From positions 41,751,967 through 41,815,966 of the forward strand of contig NC_064437.1 of the NCBI RefSeq assembly GCF_023343835.1: DNA of 64,000 bases, given 5' to 3'. Positions 26,680 through 37,310 of this stretch are shown in pieces. The notes under the pieces are model-generated. The model saw only the letters and a program-made list of their open reading frames with translations, made no database searches and had not been told where the DNA came from. How positions within the stretch are numbered: the stretch's first letter is position 1; each line of letters begins with the position of its first letter. The position numbers and the translations under genes are program-made. This DNA comes from Lagopus muta (lineage: Eukaryota; Chordata; Aves; Galliformes; Phasianidae).

Positions 26680-29015
26680 GTAAGTCCTGTATTGCTTTGC
26701 AAAGTATCCACTTTACATTTTGGCTACATTGACTCACTGCAGCCCTGAATGCTTCTTCTCTTTCCAATTACGTCGTGCCACTTTGCAAAACCATACGATG
26801 TGTGTCAGATTAAATATTGTCCTATTTGGGGTTAGAGAGCAGATCACATTGCAGAAGGAGAGAGCTCTGTCCAGCAGAATGGAGAGCAATAAGAAGTGGC
26901 ATTTCTGCTTTTCTTGCAAAAAGAGGACTTGGCAGCAGACTGATGGGCGTAAATACTCCTGCTTTACTTTATATTTGAAGAAGAAGTCAAATCCACAGGT
27001 TTCAGAACAACTAAAGGTTGCCAACATGGCACTGCTAGAGCTGGATGTGTTTAAGCAATCAAGGCTAGAAACCCGTATTTAGGAATTTTAACAGATGGCC
27101 CAGGAGCCATTTAGACCACTTGATGTTCATTTTGGTAAGACACAGAATGGCAGAAAGCTTACAAAGATGGAGAAATTTAACATCACATCAACATACATAC
27201 AGAGGATATGGCAAGCAAGTCCAAATTGCTTAAGAAAGCCAGACTGACAACAATTTTCTTTGAATGTTTGGTTAACAAAAACAATAATCGATTTGTCATA
27301 CCACTGTTATTTCTCATCTAGAGGCCGGTACTCACTGTGGCCCTCCTCCAATATGAGTGAAAAAGGGGCAGATGGGTGAATGGAGACAACTGTATGAGCA
27401 CCCAGGGAAACAGGCACCCTACTGCTCTACTGGGAAGTGACTCATTGCTGGATGGGACAAGTTAAGAAAAGCAGCAGCAGGGAAGCTCAGTGGCTTTGCA
27501 GCTGGTGGCCACTGGCCTTAGCGAGGTGCCAGCGCTCTGCAAGGAGAGACATAATTTTGTCCCCACATGCCATTGCATCACGGCTGAGCATAGCATTATT
27601 CTAATTCCATATCTCCATTGGCTCATTGCAGGACTGCACAACTGCCAGGAATGGCAGAGAAAATGGAGATATCCTCAAAGAATCCCTTGGCCTTCAATAG
27701 GTAAGAAACACTCGCCAAGATGCAGAATAGGAAGGTGGTATTCAAACTACAGTTGAGTGCAACAAGGCCAGAGGAAGAGTTATCTCCAACCACTTTCTCA
27801 TTGCCTAGAGGAAATGATGCTCAGTGTTGGCTCAAAGACAGAAAAGCCACACCTTCCAGCAGCATTACATATCAACAATTGGTCCGAAATGACAAGACTT
27901 GCAGAAAAGGGGAAATGAGTTCTTTCCAAAGATCTCCACAGGGGATTTGCATAGATCAGGTGTTAGAAATAAAGCAAACGGACAGCATTCCCCAGAACAA
28001 CTCACTTCATTTGTGATTTTGCTCTGCTGGGGAGTTTCTGAGCCAACAAATGCTGTCAAAGAGAGCAGCGTCTGCTATAGGGGACTTAGGCTGAGGCTGC
28101 AATGGATTTTCTTTCATTGAGACACAAGCAGATCCAACACGAAAGCATCCCAGCCAAGAGATGACTGCAAGATTGACTGCAAAGCACCTTGTGCTGTTGA
28201 AACATTAGATTTTAATTGCCATGCTGCTTCCCTACAACGTTCCCTGCTGCCAGGGAACACAAAGTCAGGCTGTCTCTGTGCTGCCATAACACCCTACCTG
28301 TTGAGATCTTACCTTAGGATGTAGGGTAAGAAACTATTAAAAAACTTCTCCCCTTCCCATGGAAAGTTTTCATACAATCCCAGTGTTAAAGGCAGGTTAA
28401 AATCAGTTGGACCTGGCCTTTAGTGTGCTGCAGTAGAGGGATTTTTTGGAAATCAAAATGCCAGCCATTGTGCTACGACATAGCACTGTGATGAATACAT
28501 GAAGCAGTCACCAAACAACAGCCATGAGCCATGGCGGGGGTGGGAGATGGGAAATCAGTGCAGACAGAGGAGTGGGGGGCACCAGGGAGGTACCAGCCAG
28601 CAGCAAAGCAGGCAGTCAGAGCCACAGACTGCTTTTTTCTTGCTCCCTCACATTAGAGGCAGCCCTTGCTCTGAGGGTCAGGAGTCAGCAGCCCACTGCT
28701 CCGAGGTGGGGAAGCAGGCAGCCACACACATGTGTCATTGGGTATGTATATAGGGCAGCGTCAGCCCACGGGGCTGCTGCAAACGTGTGCATTTTTCTTG
28801 CCTCCTTAGGCAAGCTGGGAAATGTCACTTGCTGGCGAGGTAATCGCTAAACATTTCACTGCCCTCGGTGACCACCTGCTCTGCCTGTGCTGGAATGGGC
28901 TGTGAGCACATGGCTAACATTGAGAACAGGTTTCTCCTTTCTTATACATTTTGTTCAATTTTTGTTTTAAGGGCACGCAGTGATTTAGAGCAGGTGCCCC
29001 AAAGTGGGGCAAATG

Positions 29016-29025
29016 CCCCCCCCCC
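29016..29025. repeat. C10 homopolymer
   Basis: This is an uninterrupted C-run preceded nearby by short G4 and C4 runs (28997-29009). Confidence 0.95.
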
Positions 29026-30634
29026 AACCACTGCACCTCCCTTTGCATTTTAATCCTGGCTAGGAAACCTGGTTCTCTGTAAGCAGCACCATGAAGCTTT
29101 TATTTGCTACCCCATGCAGATAAATGCTTGATGAGGGCTGAAAAGCCACTGCACATCCCAAAACTAAAGCCCTGGCCAAGAAGATGAGGAGGGGACCCTG
29201 AGGGGCCCATACTTATAGGCAAGAGTCATGTGCCAAGGGTCTGCTGTCCCACCTTGCCCTGGCTCCTCCATCTGTGGGGAAGAACATGAGCATCTGATGC
29301 AGGGGTTCAGCTCACAGACAGGTGCTCACTGCTGAATATCATGCTTATAAAAATAAATACATTTAGGTCTTATGGGGCCGTGAGTACCCTATGGTGAGCA
29401 CAGTGTTGTACCACAGCAGGAGAACATGCAGAGTCCTTCCTGACCAGCGTGCAGGAGGAAGAGGATGAAAGGGATGGAGCCAAGCAGAGAGACTTTGTGC
29501 AAAGCTGGAGCTCTCCAGAAAGGCAGAGGGCAACTGAAGACGCTTCAAAAGGGACTATGCTACCCATCTCCTAGCAACAGATGCCAGCAAGAAATGCCAA
29601 GGAAGAGGGTCACAGAATCGCACTGCTTGAGAAAATGGTGCTTTTTGGCCAATCTTACCCCAGCATATGCCCATTCCTCCTTCTCAGGCTCCTCATGGAG
29701 CCAGGCTGCTTCTCACCCCAACAGCCCAGGGAGGGGTTGCCATGCCTTCAGTCCTGCCCATGTTGCTATTCTCTCCCCTGTTACTGCAGCTTTACTCTAG
29801 CCAGTAGGGCCACAGTTTGGGCCATAATCATGCACAAGTGGCTGAGCAGCTCTGCAGCAAAAAGAGGGACCCCAACGTGATGCATAGCACAGCGCTTAAC
29901 TGGCAGCTAGCATTCTGCCCCTTGGGGACTGCTGTTGCCGACTATTTTGGACTCCATCTGTTTGCCAGCAACTGAGCTCTTCTGTGAGCAGCAAACAGGG
30001 CGATGTCTACAGCTCCCAAAGCATCTGGCATCAATACACTTTAACCCATCAGGAAATGGCTGTAGGACACCAGGCTCTGTGCTTTTAAAGACATTAGGGG
30101 CAGGGAGGGAACTGTGTCTACAGAAGAACAAAAAAATACCCTCCCCCAATTGCTATATCAATTACACTAGATGCATTAAAGCGTTTTAGTAAAGATTTCT
30201 TGTCGATAATCTGGATCTACAAGACCCACTGCTTTAGTGTCCTTAGTCAAACCCTCCAGGGAACAAAATGTCCCAGTGCAAGGGACATACCGCAGATATG
30301 ACAGCAAAGGCAGAGGGAAGATAATAGAAAAGAGACACTGGGCAGAGAAGAGAGATCAGAGACAGCTATATGTATGAACACAGACAGATCACAAGTTTAA
30401 AGGAAGGTGATTCTTCACTACGCCTATACAAATGATTTCCTTCCCTGTGCAGTTTCCCCTCACTCTCCTCTGATGATTTGAAGGCTCTGGGAGCTGCACT
30501 AAGTGCAGCTGTCTCTCCCTGCAAGACAGTCGAAAATTTAACCAGGCAGGAGGAAAGCACTCTTCTTCCATCATCACTGTTCAATAAAAAGTTTAAAAAA
30601 TGAAGAAGAAAAATCACAGATGAGTCCAATCATT

Positions 30635-30673
30635 AAAAAAAAAAAAAGAAAAAAAGAAAGAAAGAAAGAAAAA
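30635..30673. repeat. A-rich and (GAAA)n tract
   Basis: A13 is followed by GAAAAA and four GAAA units. It ends about 70 bases before the sense CR1 with the 43-bp array. Confidence 0.95.
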
Positions 30674-30742
30674 TACAACCAAGAACATAAAGACAGGAAG
30701 ATAGAGTAGAAAAATACACTCAGGGGATCTGTACATCCATAA

Positions 30743-31006
30743 TTCTGGAGGTACTCAAAGCCATGGATGAGGCCCTGGGCAGTCTGATCTGGTGGGGGGC
30801 AACCAGCCCACAGCAAGGATTGGGGTTGGGTGGGCTTTGAGGACCCTTCCAAACCAACCATTCTGTGGTCCTATGATCTTTCAGGCCCCTTCTAAACCAG
30901 CCGTTCTATAGTCCTATGATCTTTAAGGACCCTTCCAGCCCAGCCATCCTACGATTCTAGGATCTCTAGGGACCCTTCCAACCCAGTCATTTTGTGATCC
31001 TATGAT
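30743..31006 (+). repeat. CR1 3' end, sense, with an expanded 43-bp terminal tandem array
   Basis: TCTGGAGGTACTCAAAGCC, then GGCAGTCTGATCTGGTGGG and CAACCAGCCCACAG are a normal CR1 3' region. The terminal part is then present four times in tandem (30835-30877, 30878-30920, 30921-30963, 30964-31006), each exactly 43 bp. Confidence 0.9.
30835..31006 (+). repeat. Four-copy 43-bp tandem repeat derived from a CR1 tail
   Basis: Each unit begins CTTT/CTCT, contains a CCCCTTC or ACCCTTCC block, then CCA-CCATTCT-like sequence, and ends CTATGAT or CTAGGAT. Units differ from each other by several substitutions but have no length change, so the array is old enough to have diverged yet has not slipped within units. 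Confidence 0.9.
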
Positions 31007-34000
31007 GAACTCTTGACTTATCCCAACAGCACCTTTGGAGCACCTGTATGCAGCAAGGGCTGATTGAGCCAAGTGCTTATGGGCATTTGGTGATGCATCT
31101 GGGCACATTTTCCAGCCAGACATCCCATGGATAGAGGGTACACAAAGTCACAACATCCCTCTGTCTGACACCAACCATTTCTGAACTTATTAGCATGTTT
31201 TAACTGCATCCGAAAAGAAGGGAAGAGGTCCCAGAAAACATCACCGGGTATCACAAATTTCATCCTCCCTGATGAAAGCAGACAGTGGGGCCATTTGTTT
31301 GAGTCAGAGGAAAGGCCAGCAATTTATTTGTCCCTAGTTAAGATCAAGAGAAACCACACGGGAGCTGCACAGTGAGCCCAACCACAAGCAAAATCAGATT
31401 TTTCAGTCTTGCTGGTCATGGGATGATTTTTTTCACCACATAAGGGAAATGCAAAAGGGTGGAACAGAAGAAGCCGTTCTTGGTGCAATCAAACTCACCG
31501 AGATGTGTGCCAGCAGGATGGCATGCTTGCCATCCTTCCACACTCCAACAGAATTACCACTGCACGGGAACTGTAAGGCTGTGGGATGAGGGCTTGGCTG
31601 GTTGCCTTTTTCCAAGACCATCTCTCTTTGCCACCAAATGTTGCCTGGCGCCCATCCAAAGCTTTCCAGGAGCACAACATCTTACGCATACGTGCCTTGC
31701 AGCTTTTCCATTCTTCTTGACACTGTAAAACTGTCTTGTAAAAGCAAAATTAAAGGCTTGAGTGCTGGCCACAAAGCCCTTGCTGTGGACGTGTTTTCTG
31801 TTGTATGCAACTCCAATACAGAGAGAGGTTTGAAGAAAGGGGGGTGAGGGGGAGCAGACCTATTGGCATTAAACTTCTTTATAAATCTTCTGAAGGTATT
31901 TTATCACTTCCCGACATTCATCTATAAAAGCCACTGAGCTACATTTACAAATTATAAAATTAGTTTTTATGTGCAGGGTCCAGCTAATGGCACAGCTAAA
32001 TCTAGGGAGCAGGAAGATTAGAGGCCTTTCCCTTCTTCACAAGGGAATTTATTTTGCAGCATCCCTGGGTGGAGAGCAGCATCCATCCTGGGGCAGAACA
32101 ATTCCCCTCCTGAGCCTGAGCTTTCTGATACTCAGAACTTCACTCTCCCTGTTCTTGTAGAATGGAGCCTGCCCAGTGCTGTGCTGTCAGCAGAAGGTGA
32201 TGGCGGGGGTAGGCAGCCAACCATGTCTAGCACTGCAGGAGTGGTCCTTCACTGTGTCTTGGGACATGGGATACCTGGCAGGTGCACTTGGTACCCCACC
32301 ATGCTGTTCAGAGAAATACTGGGGAGCATCTAGCCGGTTCCCAGTGCTCTCCCACTCCTTGGCCACAACCCAAGGCCCTACTTAATACATTGCTCTAGGA
32401 GCATGCTAGAAGACCCGTTACAGAGACATGACCAGCATAAATATTAATCCAGCACAGTGCAACTGCCAGGATGGAAGGGGGGAATGGATGCCCCTCCTGT
32501 GCATGGCCAGAGGAGTTCCTTCTCCAAGCCTGGTGCCTCTCCAGCCTGCCAGGGTGCAAAGGGAGGTTAAGCACTGCTCACCTGACCCTGGGGATGCTGT
32601 CTGCTTCCCCACAGCAGAGTGAGGTCACCTCCCGAGGCACGCGGCCGTCGGCTGATCTGGCACTGCTGGGGAGTGGTATAGCAGGGCAGGAGGGAAACGA
32701 ACACAGCAGTTCCCCCAATTAAGGCTGGAGGAAGAAACAAAAGCTAATCAGCCTTCAGCACAGGGGACATAAAGGGAGCGAGCTTCTTCAAGGCACATTC
32801 TCAGCTTTACATCTCTGCTCCCTTTAAAAAAAAAAAAAGAAACTATTTCACTCTGTAGCATATTAATCAGCCCAAGTCAGCCTTGGCAAGAGTTACCCAT
32901 TACGCAGGCACTGGGAGGACACTGTATTAGAGAAGGATTATTTACTTGTACAACCTTTACAGAAACAGGAGAGAAGCCACATTAGAAGAACTTCACACAC
33001 ACAAGAGCAACAGCCACCTGCTGTATTGCTGCACACTGCAGAAGGGCTCCAGTTGTCACTGCAACAGCATCGCAGAACAGCACTGTCACCATGCAGGAGT
33101 GGTATGGAAAGAGGCTCTGGGGCAGCCTGGACTGTCAGAAAGCCACAAAATGCAAACAAAAAGCCCCAAACAGTGCAAGATCAAACAGGGTCAATATCTA
33201 TCCTTTCAAAGGCTTCCAGTCAGAAAAGATCACTATAAGCAATGGTTGTTTTAGGAACATTAAATATGATACTAAAAGCATCTTCTGTGTAAAAACAACA
33301 TGCATATGAGTTTGTTTATGTCATAACTTTAATCTCTTCCTATAACATGTCTTTAAAGCTTATTTCAGGCTGGAGTAATAATACAGAGTAATGAATCAAC
33401 GCCTTAAGAACCTTGATAAGCAGCAGGGAACCATCATGGAGAGCATTCTCCTGATTTAATTAAAGTCTTAAAGAGACTTCCAGAAACAAAAACCCATTCA
33501 CTCATTAAGGTGATGAGGAGAGAGTGAGAAGGGAGACTGCACATCAGAAAAGGAAATACAACGTGAGCACAGTCTTAGCCCACCAGAAATATTTACAGGA
33601 GCACCAGCATGCTCACATTCAGACTACCTTTTACTTTCAGGTTTCATGTATCACAGTCTACTCCCATGTATCACATATCTACTCCCCCAGAAAGCCTGAA
33701 ATTAAGCATCCCAGCATTATCTGGAGTAGCACAGGGTGATCTGAGGAATAAGCTCTCCTTGCTGGGAGCAGCTCTTGAGTTTCTCTCTTGCAGAGAAGTG
33801 CTGTGACCCCTGGGGAACCCGCTGCAAGGCCTCAGGGACAGGAGCTCCATTTCCTCATTAAACAGTTCTGACTCATGAGCACATCAGAAAACTCGCATTG
33901 TGGCCTTTGACAGTTTACCTCCATTATGGCAAAGTTTGTCGAAGAAATCATTTTCTGCAAATCATTCAGGCAGCATTAGTCATGGCTGTCCCTTCCACCA

Positions 34001-34412
34001 AGCTTTGCAGAGACAGCTCCAATAATTTTTATTATTTTCCATCGCCTTCTCTTGCACCCTTATCTATCTCGACCAAGCAAACCTGCAACTTTATCTCATC
34101 TTCTACAAGACAGAGCAGCTCATCCTGACCAAGAGGAATGGTTTCGGATATTATTTTCACCTCTTTTCTTTGTGGAAAACCTAAATGCCACTTCTAGCAA
34201 AGCCTGGGTCTGGCCAACATGGAATAACGGGCACATGGGGCTGGAAGGTCAAACCTTACTGATTATATTTAAATCCATTGCTTTTATTCATGTATCTACA
34301 GTCAGCCTCTTTCCTTCGGCTGTGCTCCAACCAGCCAAACTGCCTATGGGCATCTCCTGCCTACGCACTTCTTCCAGCCATGTGGAAAGCAGAGAATTAA
34401 GAAAAGGTGCAT
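31007..34412. other. Intergenic DNA
   Basis: It contains a short A-run near 32826 and a two-copy duplication of about 20 bp (CATGTATCACA-TCTACTCC) at about 33647-33688. An AT-rich part lies at 33,300-33,480. No gene is seen. Confidence 0.65.
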
Positions 34413-34543
34413 ATCACAGAATGGCACAGAATAGACTTCAAAGATCATTGTGTTCCAAACTCCTGCTGTGAGTAGGGTTGGCAACCACTAGATCAAGAAG
34501 CAGGGCTGCATCCAGCCTAGATTTGAATGCTTCCGGGGATGGA
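34413..34543 (-). repeat. CR1 3' fragment, antisense
   Basis: ATCACAGAATGGCACAGAATAG, then CAAAGATCATTGTGTTCCAAAC, then GGTTGGCAACCACTAGATCA and GCATCCAGCCTAGATTTGAA match an antisense CR1 3' end. Confidence 0.85.
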
Positions 34544-35435
34544 CTATAAGGGTAAAGATGATATGATAAAGATGCTCCTGAAATAACATTAGGGACACTC
34601 TCCTCTGCACAGTTCTGGGCCCATGAGCACAGCCTTTCTTGGGTTACATATCAGGACAGAAAGCAGTTTTAAGGAACTTCTGTAGGCAAGAGAGGGCCAT
34701 CCTTGACATCTGGTTTTTATTTAAATTTTTTTTTTTCCAAAACTCAGCACAATTTTAGAAGCTCTGCACATTCGTATCCGGCTGGAAAACTGTTTCTGAG
34801 CCATCTCCACTGCATGTTTTCTTCTGACATAAACATGAATTAAGGTTACGGTCAAGTGTGATCTTCCCAGCAAAAAGCGTAGGTTCCATCAATGCGGCCC
34901 ATTAAAGCAATCTAAAATACCTGCTGATGGTTCGTTATTGCAAGTTACTTTCCTTCCTGATGGAGAAATTATTCAATATATTGGAGGTGAAAAAAAAGGT
35001 CTCCAGGAAGGCAGCGCCTGTGCATCACATCAGTAAGATGGGATAACGCAAGGGACAGGCTGGACAGGTTGCCAGAGGAGTGTCCATTTACTCAAGCCTG
35101 CTGGATGAATTAAAATACCTTTCCTGAAGGGCATGTCAGCTGAAGGGAAAACCTTAATTAGCAGAAGTCGGAAGGAGCAAGGGCATCCTTATCCCATGCA
35201 GCAGCAGATCAAGCTGTGTGAAATATGAGAGCACACAGATTAAATATTACATCTGCCTGAGGATGCTCAGGAGCCCAAGAAAGGCAAGGGCTCACAGCTG
35301 CAGTGCTTCCCCCATCTTCTCTTGGGTGTCCACGCTGCAGCCTTCATTGCACTTTATCCGGGAGCTTATGGGATCGCCCACAGCAGTTTTATGGAATGAG
35401 GCAAGTTTTTCATCTCGCACCTATATGATCCAATT

Positions 35436-35452
35436 AAAAAAAAAAAAAAAAA
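35436..35452. repeat. A17 homopolymer
   Basis: This is an uninterrupted A-run in otherwise unremarkable intergenic DNA. Confidence 0.95.
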
Positions 35453-36224
35453 GAAAAGCTTTCTGGAGCAAGATAAGTTTGTACTATGAGAAGAAAAGCT
35501 GATTAAATACCATAATGATGGAAAAGAGCATGTACACAAACCAGCTGTATTCCCTGCACACAGTACCATGCTGAAGATACATCCAAGAGGCAAAAGGAGG
35601 CAGCTGGGCCTGAGCCCCACTGGTTAACACGCTGCACACAGTCCCAAAGGCTGATTCAGAGCTGCAAAACAGAGTAGGGTCCTATAACAGCTCCTGAGGG
35701 TACCTCTGTTGCCTAGTATATTAGAGCCTCAAGGAATCACACCATGGTCATTGAGAGTTGGCTGGGCATCTTGTGCTGCAAGGTGAGCCGGTGCACAGCT
35801 TCCATCCTGGAAACACACCACATTGACAAAGCATGAAATATTGAAAGGCAAGGGAAGCAGTATTCCCTTTGATTTGCAAAGGCTGGGAGAGGGTCATTGA
35901 CCACGTGGACGAGGTCAGGCAGAGCTTGCAACATCAGGTGGAGGGATTTGTGTCAGAGCCCCATGAGCTCCTGCTTGCAGGGCTCTGCATGGCACCCATC
36001 CCAAGCCTGTGCAGTGGAAGGGTCCTTGGGATGTGACAGTGATGCTCCCCTTGCACAGGGCCTACAGTGAGCCCAAGGCAGGCTCAGGCTCCAGGGCACA
36101 GCACTGGGAGGCAGCCCTGCACATCACACTCCCGTTCCCATCCATCACCCACAAGGCAACGGGAAAGCCCACTTTTTTCCCCACCTAAAGCTTTCATTCG
36201 AGTCAGCTTCTTTATAACTTCCCT

Positions 36225-36690
36225 CCAATTTTGCACATTCTTCGTGTATCTCATTAATTAATGATTCAGATCGTTAACAATTTTGGAGCAGATATTTTCT
36301 TCCCATCTATAAAGAGTCTGTGCCAATTTGTAGCCCGAATTTTAAACAACACATATATTTAAGCTTTCTGCCCAGAAAACAGCTTGGAGTCCAAAGATTG
36401 CACTGTCTCTTCACAAGGCAATTATTCAGAGTGCTATCAGCAAATCTGAATGCACCTTCATCTGCAAAAAGGCTTTCTCCCTGTCTTTCCACACAGTCCA
36501 CCCACCTAGAGATGCAGCAGGACTACAATCGATACATGTTAATTAAGCCATAGCCCTCTCCAATTAAAATTATAGGATCTGAAGGACAGACATTTATTTT
36601 TGTCAGTAAATTAATTTAAGCGTCCATTAATTTTAAGTTTAAATTCCTAAATTATATATCACTTTAATGATAAATAATTTGTCTCATTAC
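36225..36690. promoter_or_regulatory. Candidate conserved AT-rich regulatory block
   Basis: The block contains TCATTAATTAATGATT, GTTAACAATTTT (an HNF1 half-site-like GTTAAC), CAATTAAAATTATAGG, AAATTAATTTAAG and CATTAATTTTAAG. No known repeat is seen. Function is inferred only from motif density and would need conservation data. Confidence 0.3.
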
Positions 36691-37244
36691 GGAGCAAACA
36701 TATGGAACAGAAAGATAAAATGGAAGACACTTGGGTGCAGTCAGTGTTCTCCAGCACTTCCTTCTTCCCTCGACCCTTCTCTGTCAGTAAAATGGGCTCT
36801 TCAGAAAATTTGGTTGGTGAGCATGGCGTTGAAATAAAAAACAGGGATTCTTTGAGCATCTCACCTCCTTCTCTGCTGGGAACAGGAAAGCTTAGCTGCG
36901 AAATCTCGGCTTTTTAGAATAGCTGGAACTTTGTGCACACTACCAAAATAAACACTTTTTCTGCAGAAATGAAAATATTACCATGTTAACAGCTTTTTTT
37001 TCTTTTTTTTTTTTCTTTGTTGTTATTATTATTCATACAAAGTGACGCAGGTTGTTTGGCACATTCATTGTTTCTGTGCAATTCCCAGGCGGTGAGCACT
37101 GAGTTTGGAAAGCAAGGGTTGCGTGGTGCCCTGTGGTAAGCACGGCATTTGGTTAAATGCAGAGCAAAACACTGTTGGAACCTTCTTCTCCAAAAAGATA
37201 ACCCAAGTTGGCACAAGTGTAGGTTTTTGCCCTTAGCAACTGCG

Positions 37245-37310
37245 TAGAATCACTGAGGTTGGAAAGACCACTAAGATCATCTAGACTAACCATCAACCCA
37301 TCCCCATCAA
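37245..37310 (-). repeat. Short CR1 3' fragment, antisense
   Basis: TAGAATCACTGAGGTTGGAA, then AGACCACTAAGATCATCTAG, then ACTAACCATCAACCCATC is the terminal part of a CR1 of the 'GGTTGGAAAAGACC' class in reverse complement. Similarity fades after about 65 bp. Confidence 0.85.

Larger units (their letters stand above)
26680..30742. other. Intergenic DNA
   Basis: It contains C10 at 29016 and the GAAA tract at 30635. No gene is supported. Isolated donor-like GTAAG sequences (for example near 27701) lack partners. Confidence 0.65.
34544..37244. other. Intergenic DNA with an AT-rich block
   Basis: It holds the A17 run at 35436, the AT-rich candidate regulatory block at 36225-36690 and a T-rich tract at about 36,990-37,020. 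No gene is supported. Confidence 0.65.

Noticed and set aside
35760..36000. Possible exon around the CTGCAAGGTGAGC donor-like site
   Set aside because: No convincing acceptor or conserved reading frame accompanies it. Isolated donor-like GTAAG or GTGAG sites are frequent throughout the window.
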